Counted from the stretch's first letter, positions 1 to 5,154 are shown. The stretch is 5,154 nt of DNA from Terriglobia bacterium (GCA_022866195.1 JALHUF010000167.1:1-5154); one strand, 5' to 3'. Notes: generated from the sequence alone by a model not told the origin. Program-made: numbers and translations.

Positions 1-533
1 GGCGCAGGCGCTTCGGCCGGTCCCGGCGGTCCTCCTGGACGGTTTGGCCGGGAGCTCGGCCTCGGCCCCCACCCTCCGGCCCGGCCGCCTCTCGCCCGGA
101 AGGCACGCAGCTTCTGTTGCTGTTCGGGCGTCAGCACGGTCTTGACGGCAAGAATTGACTCCACATGTTGCTTCATGATTTGCCCGCGCAGATCCGAAAT
201 TTCCTGCACCTTCTTCATGATGGCTTCTCGGTCTGGCTTGTCCGCGCGCAGCAGCTCGCGCAATTCGATGCGCCGCACTGCCAGGTCCGCCCGCGTTTTG
301 ACGGCGGATTTCTCTGCCTCGACGGTGATTTGCCGGAGGCGGTCGACTTGCTGCTCAGTAAGCCCCAAGGCTGCTTTCACCCGGTCGTTTTCCAGCAGGG
401 CCATCAGGTGAGGACCCATCGCGTGTTCCCGCGGCCCGGACCTCCAGCCTTCCTCCTCCTGCGCCCTCGCGGGTGCCGATAGGGCCAGTACACCCAGCAT
501 CAAGCCAACTCCAGCATAAGCCCAGCGCTTCAT
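1..533 (-). CDS. Spy/CpxP-like periplasmic protein with LTxxQ motifs (3' end outside window)
   Basis: This is an open frame of 177 complete codons running off the left edge, so the C-terminus is missing. It starts at ATG 531-533, with an AAGGAGG ribosome binding site at 539-545 spaced five bases away. Residues 1-24 form a signal peptide (KR, a hydrophobic core, then an ARA-Q cleavage site), so the product should be periplasmic. The mature part is a charged, probably all-helical segment with LTEQQ at residues 58-62 and LTPEQQ at 134-139, the paired LTxxQ signature of the Spy/CpxP family. After residue 147 the sequence turns into a Gly/Pro/Arg-rich, probably disordered tail. Family members act as ATP-independent periplasmic chaperones or as metal or stress sensors (Spy, CpxP, CnrX/ZraP-type). 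Which role applies here cannot be told. No His-rich metal site is visible in the part present. It is divergent from the MFS gene. Confidence 0.82.
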   Translation of the reverse strand, partial: MKRWAYAGVGLMLGVLALSAPARAQEEEGWRSGPREHAMGPHLMALLENDRVKAALGLTEQQVDRLRQITVEAEKSAVKTRADLAVRRIELRELLRADKPDREAIMKKVQEISDLRGQIMKQHVESILAVKTVLTPEQQQKLRAFRARGGRAGGWGPRPSSRPNRPGGPPGPAEAPA

Positions 534-569
534 ATACTCCTCCTTCCCTCGAACCTCTCTACGAACGCA

Positions 570-595
570 GACGAACCAGGCCCGTTCCGGGTTAC
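570..595 (-). promoter_or_regulatory. Candidate ECF-sigma promoter for the Spy/CpxP-like gene
   Basis: On the minus strand GTAACC (590-595) is followed after exactly 16 bases by CGTC (570-573). This has the shape of promoters read by extracytoplasmic-function sigma factors (an AAC-containing -35, a 16-17 base spacer, a CGTC or similar -10). Transcription would start near 562, giving a leader of about 30 bases that includes the strong ribosome binding site at 539-545. No good housekeeping -10 box is seen at a suitable distance. An imperfectly placed 5-base inverted repeat (CCCGT 581-585, ACGGG 596-600) overlaps it. The assignment is by pattern only. Confidence 0.4.
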
Positions 596-601
596 ACGGG
601 T

Positions 602-632
602 CTGACGAATTCCGGCCGGCCTCCACTATAAT
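602..632 (+). promoter_or_regulatory. Candidate housekeeping promoter for the MFS gene
   Basis: A perfect TATAAT -10 box lies at 627-632. The best -35 candidate is CTGACG at 602-607 (four of six consensus bases), but the spacer of 19 bases is longer than ideal. The start of transcription would fall near 639, about 30 bases before the chosen ATG at 669. The -10 box stands out as an AT-rich island in GC-rich DNA, which is the main reason to believe it. Confidence 0.5.
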
Positions 633-668
633 AGAGGGTCCTTGGGCGGCACGCGGCGCGAACCAAAC

Positions 669-1970
669 ATGGCTCCAGACGATGCAAGCGTGAACGGGGT
701 AGTCGCCGAACCGGTGGCGGAGGTCAGCCGCTTGGCGGCGATGTTTCGCTCGCTGCGCCACCGTGATTTCGCCCTTTTCTGGACGGGGAACTTCCTCTCC
801 AATATTGGAACCTGGATGCAGAACCTGGCCCTCGGCTGGCTGGTTCTGGAAATTACACACTCGCCGTTCTTATTGGGGCTCAACGGCTTCCTGGGCTTGG
901 TTCCTTTCCTTTTCTTCTCCCTCCCCGGCGGAGCTATCGCGGATCGCTTGAACCGGCGGAAGCTGATGCTGGGAACACAGACGACCATGATGGTTCTGGC
1001 CCTGGTCTTGGCCATTCTCACTTCGGTGCGGGTCGCCACGATTGGGGAGATCTTTGCCATCAGCTTCTTCACAGGCTTGGCTTCGGCGCTGAACGCCCCT
1101 GCCTATCAGGCTGTGGTGCTCGATCTGGTGGACCGGGAAAACCTTACGAACGCCGTCGCCCTGAATGCGGCGCAATTCAACATGTCCCGGGCGATCGGGC
1201 CGACCCTCGCTGGACTGGCGTTGGGCTCGCTGGGCGTTGCCGGGTGCTTCTATCTGAATTCGGTCAGCTTTCTGGCTCTGATCATCGCCCTCCTGGCCAT
1301 TACCGTGCCACCCCATCCGGCTGACAATGGCCCGTCGGTTTGGTCAGCCATGGTGGACGGCCTTCGCTTTGTCGGCAAGCATCGCACCATCATCGTTCTG
1401 CTCTCCGTTCCTTCCTTCCTCAGCCTCTTGGGGCTTCCCTTCGTTGTCCTGATGCCGGTCTTCGCGCGTGATCTTCTCAAGGTCGGAGCGTCCGGGCTAG
1501 GTTACCTGATGGCCGGAGCCGGGCTGGGCGCGGTGATATCCGCGCTCACCTTGGCGGCGCAAGCCGGCATCCGGCGGAGGGGAAAATACATTGTAGGTTC
1601 CGCGGCCTTGTTTGCCCTGGCCCTGATCCTGCTGGCGCAGGCGAGATCCTTTGCGTGGGCCTTCCTGTTGCTCGTCGTCATAGGAGCAACCATGGTGGGT
1701 ACTCTTACGCTTACCAACAGTACCCTGCAACTGACCAGCCCTCCGGGACTCCGCGGGCGAATCATGAGCATGTACAATCTGGCCGTCTTGGGATTGGCGC
1801 CACTGGGGAGCTTGCAGGCAGGAGCTGTGGCCGAAGCGCTGGGAGTGCGCTTCGCGCTGACGCTGGGAGGAACAGTCTGCCTGGTCTATTTTCTAATTCT
1901 CTTCTTCTTTCTTCCCCGCCTGTGGCGGATCGCGCCGCTGCCCCGAGCTGATGTAGGAATTGGGGATTAG
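669..1970 (+). CDS. MFS transporter, EntS/MFS_3-type exporter
   Basis: This encodes a 433-residue inner-membrane protein with about twelve hydrophobic segments, the usual size and layout of the major facilitator superfamily. The loop after TM2 carries the MFS motif A variant GGAIADRLNRRK, with Asp92 and Arg93. Two other stretches are typical of the EntS/MFS_3 (DUF894) branch: NAPAYQ...NLTNAVALN...RAIGP in and after TM4, and RGRIMSMYNL (residues 362-371) before TM11. Members are proton-driven exporters of siderophores, drugs or unknown metabolites; the substrate here cannot be named. I chose ATG 669 over the in-frame TTG 642, because the latter would sit almost at the predicted transcript start. 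Neither start has a convincing ribosome binding site. An ATG at 741 (MFRSLRHRDF) is a further possibility and matches where many relatives begin. The gene converges on the DsbA-like gene and its last codons lie in the G-rich repeat. Confidence 0.9.
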   Translation: MAPDDASVNGVVAEPVAEVSRLAAMFRSLRHRDFALFWTGNFLSNIGTWMQNLALGWLVLEITHSPFLLGLNGFLGLVPFLFFSLPGGAIADRLNRRKLMLGTQTTMMVLALVLAILTSVRVATIGEIFAISFFTGLASALNAPAYQAVVLDLVDRENLTNAVALNAAQFNMSRAIGPTLAGLALGSLGVAGCFYLNSVSFLALIIALLAITVPPHPADNGPSVWSAMVDGLRFVGKHRTIIVLLSVPSFLSLLGLPFVVLMPVFARDLLKVGASGLGYLMAGAGLGAVISALTLAAQAGIRRRGKYIVGSAALFALALILLAQARSFAWAFLLLVVIGATMVGTLTLTNSTLQLTSPPGLRGRIMSMYNLAVLGLAPLGSLQAGAVAEALGVRFALTLGGTVCLVYFLILFFFLPRLWRIAPLPRADVGIGD

Positions 1971-2015
1971 GGATCTGGCGTGCGGGATTGGGGGTTGGGG
2001 GTTCGGGATTCGGGA
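1955..2015. repeat. Degenerate GGGATT/GGGGGTT repeat, possible G-quadruplex
   Basis: About seven imperfect copies of a 6-8 base unit (GGGGATT, GGGATT, GGGGGTT, CGGGATT) are strung together on the plus strand. Runs of three or more G lie at 1962-1965, 1970-1972, 1984-1986, 1990-1994, 1997-2001, 2005-2007 and 2012-2014. The last five are separated by only 2-4 bases, which fits the rule for an intramolecular G-quadruplex. The stop codons of both the MFS gene and the DsbA-like gene lie inside it. No hairpin with a T-run is seen at this convergent junction, so this element may also mark the transcript ends. Confidence 0.7.
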
Positions 2016-3193
2016 CGGCGAGCTTTAAGCTGACCCGGTTGAATTTGACTCGACCCTCGACTCGAACTCGGAGTCCCGCCTTGCTTGGCGACGCGCAGGG
2101 CCTCATCGACTACCTTATAAAACGCCTCGGCTGATTCCAGCCCCACCACCATTTTGCCGTTGACAAAGCAGGTCGGGGTGCGAGTCACGCCCACCGCCTG
2201 CCCCTCGCGAAAGTTCTCTTCCACCCGCGGCAGCGAGGCCTTGGCGTCAATGCAGGCCGCCAGCCGCAAGCGGTCAAGCCCCATCTGTTCACCATAGTCA
2301 AGGAGCAGGTCGCGCGCATTCGTGACATTGAAGCTGCTCTGATTCTTGAAAATCAAGGAACGGTAGGCCGCATAACTTCCGGGGTTGATCTGATAAGCGC
2401 ACTGGCAGGCGATGGATCCCGTCAGCGACCAGTCGTGGATGGCAGGCAGGGGGAACTCCTTGTACACCACTCTTACCTTGTTTCCATACTTGGGCAGCAG
2501 TTCCTTCTCCAGGAATTCATGGATACGCGCGCACGTCGGGCATTGGAGGTCCGAAAACTCGACGACGATCACCGGCGCATTAGCCGAACCGTGACTGGGC
2601 TGGTTGGCCGTGGTGATGACGCCCAACGCCTCGCGGCGCGGATCCACGCCGAGGTCGAACACGCTGCCCACAACCAGACAGCGATTGTCTCTGGTCACAT
2701 AAAAATCCTGAGTCTGCTTCTGTTTTCCATCGTCTACAGTCACGGCGGTGGCTAGCAGATTAGGGTAAGGGGAGCTCCGCAAGGGACCCGCGGTCACGCC
2801 GGAGGTCACCGGGACTTTGAACTGTTCGCGGACGTGTTGAACAATCTCGCTGGCGGGATCGGCCACTACGGTGTACAGAGTGCCCAGGATGAGATAGCGG
2901 CTATCCTTTGTGACGAACGCGCTGTTCACGTGCTTCTGCTTGCCGTCATCAGCGGTAATGGTCGTCTGGAGGAAGCCGGGGTAGATAGAAGACCGGAGGG
3001 GGTCAGCCGTGAGTTTCACCGAGTCGGGAACGCCGAACTTGGCCCGCACGTAAAGAAGGATTCTCTCGCGCATTGCCGCGTCAGAAGTTGGCCCCGCCTC
3101 CGGGCGACCGGCCTGCGCCAGAAGCCATGCACCGCCCATCACCAGAGAAATGCCAAAGACAACCGCGATGTATCCGTGTGCTGTCCTGCTCAA
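1967..3193 (-). CDS. Secreted DsbA-like thiol oxidoreductase with duplicated N-terminal domain
   Basis: The product has 408 residues, about twice the size of classical DsbA. Residues 1-28 form a signal peptide ending in AQA-G. Residues 45-113 and 117-185 are two copies of one domain. From about 200 onward there is a thioredoxin-4/DsbA fold: VEFSDLQCPTC with the CPTC active site at Cys218/Cys221, and a cis-proline loop TRTPT with Pro340, followed by FVNG. Cys265 and Cys314 sit where related DsbA proteins, such as the mycobacterial one, carry a second disulfide; Cys172, Cys263 and Cys342 are extra. The expected role is forming or reshuffling disulfides in exported proteins. The repeated domain ends in a pattern (VTKDSRYLILGTLYTV) that recalls the N-terminal domain of DsbC, but that link is tentative. 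The start is TTG 3191-3193, supported by a good ribosome binding site and the intact signal peptide. Residues 374-408 are a low-complexity tail, the last 17 encoded by the G-rich repeat. Confidence 0.88.
   Translation of the reverse strand: MSRTAHGYIAVVFGISLVMGGAWLLAQAGRPEAGPTSDAAMRERILLYVRAKFGVPDSVKLTADPLRSSIYPGFLQTTITADDGKQKHVNSAFVTKDSRYLILGTLYTVVADPASEIVQHVREQFKVPVTSGVTAGPLRSSPYPNLLATAVTVDDGKQKQTQDFYVTRDNRCLVVGSVFDLGVDPRREALGVITTANQPSHGSANAPVIVVEFSDLQCPTCARIHEFLEKELLPKYGNKVRVVYKEFPLPAIHDWSLTGSIACQCAYQINPGSYAAYRSLIFKNQSSFNVTNARDLLLDYGEQMGLDRLRLAACIDAKASLPRVEENFREGQAVGVTRTPTCFVNGKMVVGLESAEAFYKVVDEALRVAKQGGTPSSSRGSSQIQPGQLKARRPESRTPNPQSRTPDP
2639..3061 (-). repeat. Tandem duplicated domain inside the DsbA-like gene
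   Basis: Residues 45-113 (2855-3061) align without a gap to residues 117-185 (2639-2845), with about 32 of 69 positions identical by eye and an exact period of 72 residues (216 bases). Shared landmarks are PLRSS-YP, DDGKQK and FVT/YVT-D-R-L--G followed by a DP ending. The DNA of the two copies differs at many synonymous positions (for example the codons for RSS and DGK), so the duplication is old and kept at the protein level. Confidence 0.85.
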
Positions 3194-3202
3194 GCCCCAG
3201 AG

Positions 3203-3208
3203 CTCCTT
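3203..3208 (-). promoter_or_regulatory. Ribosome binding site fixing the TTG start of the DsbA-like gene
   Basis: On the minus strand GGAAGGAG (core AAGGAG at 3203-3208) precedes the TTG at 3191-3193 by nine bases. The next in-frame ATG is codon 19, inside the hydrophobic core of the signal peptide, and would destroy it. The TTG is therefore the best start. Confidence 0.7.
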
Positions 3209-3241
3209 CCCTTTTGCTCTTATTACCCTCTTGCGGTCGCC

Positions 3242-3268
3242 CGCCTGGGAATTCTAGCCGACCAGGCG
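3242..3268. promoter_or_regulatory. Perfect 7-13-7 inverted repeat, operator candidate
   Basis: CGCCTGG (3242-3248) and CCAGGCG (3262-3268) are perfect inverted copies separated by 13 bases. The centre contains the minus-strand TAGAAT -10 candidate (3251-3256), and the left arm falls on the expected transcription start near 3244. The placement is what a repressor operator would have. It could instead fold as a hairpin with a 13-base loop; no T-run follows, so it is not a standard terminator. The repressor is unknown. Confidence 0.4.
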
Positions 3269-3280
3269 CTCAAAAATCAA
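3251..3280 (-). promoter_or_regulatory. Candidate promoter for the DsbA-like gene
   Basis: On the minus strand TTGATT (3275-3280, four of six consensus bases) and TAGAAT (3251-3256, five of six) are separated by 18 bases. Transcription would begin near 3244, leaving a leader of about 50 bases before the TTG start. It suggests that the DsbA-like gene is transcribed apart from the metal-transport genes, at least in part. Confidence 0.45.
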
Positions 3281-3316
3281 TTTCGGCCGGGGAGAGCCGG
3301 CTCAACTCCTCCCGGC
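3272..3316 (-). terminator. Weak terminator candidate after the metal-transport genes
   Basis: Reading the minus strand, 3316-3306 (GCCGGGAGGAG) can pair with 3296-3286 (CTCTCCCCGGC), giving an 11-base stem with two mismatches and a 9-base loop. A run of five T follows, but only after nine bases (3276-3272), which is further than in a good intrinsic terminator. The T-run also touches the -35 candidate of the next gene. It may only attenuate transcription coming from the permease gene. Confidence 0.3.
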
Positions 3317-3345
3317 AAGCGTTTCATTTCCTGATCAGGGCCACG

Positions 3346-4230
3346 CTACCTGCGGCCGCCGCGCACCTGTCCCACGGCTGCCGACCCCGAAGCCTCGACC
3401 TCCGCTGGTTGTCGGCCGTGATGCAGAAACACATGGACCACAAACATCAGCACCAAGACACCCCCGAACGTGCAGACGATGGTGGCGCCGGTCGGCAGAT
3501 CCAAAACCACCGAGAGATACACGCCCAGCGCGGACACGAGCGTGCCCATGGTCCAGCCGATGGCCAAACGCGGCCCGATCCGGTCCGCAAACAACATGGC
3601 CCCCACCGACGGAACAATCAGGTAGCAGAAGACCAGCAGGACCCCGGCAATGGCCACCGAGGAAGTCACCACGAACCCAAAGGAAGCGTAGAAGAGAAAA
3701 TCCCAGAGACGGATGGAGATTCCCTTGGCTTCCGCGGCCTTGGGGTCGATCGAGATGAGCAGGAAGTTCTTGCGGAAGATGTAGTGAAACAACCCGACCG
3801 CGCCGTAGAGCAGGGCCGTGAGGATCACTTCCTTCCGAGAGACCATTAGGATGTTGCCGACCAGCATGTCCTTGAGGTGCTCCGTTTCACCCGTGGCCTT
3901 GCTCATAGCCAGGATGGCGGCGGCCGAGGCAACGGCATAGGCAATGCCGATAAACGCTTCCTGCGGGATATGGGCGCGGCGCATCCGCGCCAGAGAGAAG
4001 ATCGCTGCACCCAGAAATGTAAACCCCAAGCTAATCCAGTAGGCGGCGCCCGCGTGCGGGTTTATGCCCACCAGAATGGCCATCGTGGCGCCCAGGGCCG
4101 CAATCTGGGCCAGCGCGAGATCAACGAAGATGACCCCCCGCTCGACCACGTGTACGCCCAGATAGGCGTGGATGCCAGTGAGGATCAGGCTGGCGGCAAA
4201 GGGAGCCAGCAAAAACGGCAGCATTTCCAT
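3346..4230 (-). CDS. Metal ABC transporter permease, ABC-3 family (ZnuB/TroC type)
   Basis: This is a 294-residue inner-membrane protein with about eight hydrophobic segments, the normal size for ABC-3 permeases that import zinc, manganese or iron(II). Conserved family features seen are VVERGVIFVDLALAQIAALG near residues 28-47, the cytoplasmic loop DPKAAEAKGISI (162-173) expected to contact the ATPase, VAIAGVLLVFCYLIVPSVGA (192-211), and DLPTGATIV (244-252). Residues after about 272 form a hydrophilic, Gly/Arg-rich C-terminal tail. The start ATG 4228-4230 has a GGAGG ribosome binding site at 4237-4241, six bases away. It follows the substrate-binding protein gene by 17 bases, so the two are surely co-transcribed and work as one importer. 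The metal cannot be decided from this sequence. No ATPase gene lies next to it in the window. Confidence 0.9.
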   Translation of the reverse strand: MEMLPFLLAPFAASLILTGIHAYLGVHVVERGVIFVDLALAQIAALGATMAILVGINPHAGAAYWISLGFTFLGAAIFSLARMRRAHIPQEAFIGIAYAVASAAAILAMSKATGETEHLKDMLVGNILMVSRKEVILTALLYGAVGLFHYIFRKNFLLISIDPKAAEAKGISIRLWDFLFYASFGFVVTSSVAIAGVLLVFCYLIVPSVGAMLFADRIGPRLAIGWTMGTLVSALGVYLSVVLDLPTGATIVCTFGGVLVLMFVVHVFLHHGRQPAEVEASGSAAVGQVRGGRR

Positions 4231-4247
4231 TCGTCTCCTCCGAACTG

Positions 4248-5154
4248 CTACTGGGTCGCCCTGATAGCCTTCGTCACCAGAGCTATATCGTAATCGAAGA
4301 GTTTGAAGTAGTCGGTGACCTCTTTCTCGCCACCCACCGAGGGAAGCAGAACCACAACTTGCGCCCCCGCCTCCCGCGCAATGCCATTCGGCGTCTTCAG
4401 GTCAAAGTAGGGCTCAACCAGAATGACCTTCACGTTGTCCCGCTTCATCATCTGAATCAGATCGACGGTGTGACGTGGGCTGGGAGGGATGCCCGGGCGC
4501 GGTTCGATTTCCCCCACCACGCTGAGGCCAAACCGCTTCGTGAAATTGGGCCAAGAGCGGTGATAAGTCACCACCTTGTGGCCGCGAAAGGGTTTCATTT
4601 CCCCGTCCCAAACCTTTTCGGCTTCATCCAACCGCTTGCTGAAGGCCTGGAACCGCCCTTCAAAGTAAGCGGCGCCTTCCGGCTGCATCTCGGCCAGCTT
4701 CAGGGCGATGCCGCGGGCAATCCTTCGGCCGTTTTCTGGGTCGAGCCAATAGTGCGGATTTCCAAACGGATGGACGTCGCCCATGGCACGCGTCACTACG
4801 CCCGTGGGTATCTCCAAGATTTCCGCAAACTGCGAGGCATCCAGATACCCCTTGGCCCCAACCTGAACCGCCGGGTTGCCACACTGGGTAATCAAAGGTG
4901 GTAGCCAGCCGATTTCCAGTTGAAGGCCGACGGCAATGAGCAGATCAGCGCGGTGCAACTTCAGCACGAAGCTAGGTTTGGCTTCCACGTAGTGCGGGTC
5001 CTGATACCCCCGAGCAATCGATTCCACCTCTACCCGGTCGCCCCCCACCTGCGCGGCGAATTCGGCCAAATCCGTGGTTGAGGTGACGATCTTCAGCTTC
5101 GAAGCAGCGGCCGCCGGTCGAGGAGCAACCACGCCCAAGACCAACGCCAGGGCA
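4248..5154 (-). CDS. Metal ABC transporter substrate-binding protein, ZnuA/TroA family (5' end outside window)
   Basis: The frame stays open to the right edge (301 complete codons) and begins inside a signal peptide: a hydrophobic ALALVLGVV stretch, then an AAAA-S cleavage region. The true start is therefore outside, and the TTG at 5142-5144 is probably not it. The mature protein has the cluster A-I solute-binding fold of ZnuA/TroA/PsaA. It begins KLKIVTSTTDLAEFA and carries the three expected metal-ligand histidines: DPHYVE (His at 4992-4994), GNPHYWLDP (His at 4752-4754) and TYHRSWPNF (His at 4560-4562). EPRPGIPPSP and VEPYFD (Glu at 4413-4415) follow. The long His-rich loop of E. coli ZnuA is absent. 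Where TroA and PsaA have their aspartate ligand, this protein appears to have LLPSVGGEK. It captures a divalent metal in the periplasm, probably Zn or Mn, and hands it to the downstream permease. Confidence 0.9.
   Translation of the reverse strand, partial: ALALVLGVVAPRPAAAASKLKIVTSTTDLAEFAAQVGGDRVEVESIARGYQDPHYVEAKPSFVLKLHRADLLIAVGLQLEIGWLPPLITQCGNPAVQVGAKGYLDASQFAEILEIPTGVVTRAMGDVHPFGNPHYWLDPENGRRIARGIALKLAEMQPEGAAYFEGRFQAFSKRLDEAEKVWDGEMKPFRGHKVVTYHRSWPNFTKRFGLSVVGEIEPRPGIPPSPRHTVDLIQMMKRDNVKVILVEPYFDLKTPNGIAREAGAQVVVLLPSVGGEKEVTDYFKLFDYDIALVTKAIRATQ

Noticed and set aside
142..482. Two overlapping plus-strand open frames opposite the Spy/CpxP-like gene
   Set aside because: The minus-strand frame has a signal peptide, a strong ribosome binding site and two LTxxQ motifs, so the plus-strand frames are shadows.
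612..621. CCGGCCGGCC palindromic stretch between the divergent genes
   Set aside because: It is simple GC-rich sequence within the spacer of the MFS promoter candidate, with no second copy nearby to suggest an operator.
626..1316. Minus-strand open frames inside the MFS gene
   Set aside because: Their composition (Arg, Gln, Gly, Ser rich) mirrors the membrane-protein codons on the other strand and no start signals support them.
1958..1976. GGGGATTAGGG resembling a telomere-like TTAGGG repeat
   Set aside because: TTAGGG occurs only once; the surrounding units are GGGATT and GGGGGTT variants, so this is part of the degenerate intergenic repeat.
3294..3339. Short perfect palindromes GAGCCGGCTC (3294-3303) and CCTGATCAGG (3330-3339)
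   Set aside because: Ten-base palindromes of this kind are common by chance; neither lies at a promoter or is followed by a T-run, so no function is claimed.
3073..3849. Long plus-strand open frame (258 codons) across the DsbA-like 5' end, the gap and the permease gene
   Set aside because: It is antisense to two genes with clear family motifs and its product is rich in Pro, Arg, His and Gln with no domain, as expected for a shadow frame in GC-rich DNA.
4359..4904. Plus-strand open frame (181 codons) opposite the binding protein gene
   Set aside because: It is antisense to a convincing ZnuA-type gene, has no ribosome binding site that stands out and shows no recognisable motif.

Overview
The window is GC-rich, densely coded DNA with five protein genes and no RNA genes, insertion sequences or CRISPR arrays. 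It looks like a soil or groundwater member of the Acidobacteriota or a nearby phylum. Three things suggest this: the type of DsbA-like protein (extra N-terminal domains ahead of a CPTC thioredoxin fold), a Gly/Pro/Arg-tailed Spy/CpxP protein, and a GGGATT/GGGGGTT-type intergenic repeat that is translated as a Pro/Arg/Ser/Thr/Asn tail. This placement is inference; no marker gene is present.

Layout from left to right. Positions 1-533 (minus) hold a Spy/CpxP-like periplasmic protein whose 3' end lies outside the window. Positions 534-668 are a divergent promoter region, with an ECF-sigma-like promoter facing left and a perfect TATAAT box facing right. Positions 669-1970 (plus) hold an MFS exporter of the EntS/MFS_3 type. 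Its stop codon overlaps by 3 bases with that of the convergent gene at 1967-3193 (minus), a secreted DsbA-like thiol oxidoreductase. Both gene ends lie inside a G-rich degenerate repeat that could form a G-quadruplex. Positions 3194-3345 separate the DsbA-like gene from the metal-transport genes. This gap holds a weak terminator candidate, a promoter, and a perfect 7-13-7 dyad around the promoter's -10 box. Positions 3346-4230 (minus) encode an ABC-3 family metal permease (ZnuB/TroC type). Positions 4248-5154 (minus) encode its metal-binding periplasmic protein (ZnuA/TroA type), whose signal peptide start lies outside the window.

The substrate-binding protein and permease form one transcription unit with a 17-base gap and import a divalent metal, probably zinc or manganese. 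The ATPase they need is not in the window. The DsbA-like gene is on the same strand but seems to have its own promoter. The Spy-like protein and the DsbA-like protein both act in the cell envelope, so the region has an envelope-stress, thiol and metal flavour, but only the two ABC genes are clearly functionally linked.

Nothing here is clearly a new system. The points most worth a second look are the gap-free tandem duplication (72-residue period) in the DsbA-like protein, the dyad over its promoter, the gene ends built from an intergenic repeat, and the ECF-type promoter of the Spy-like gene.
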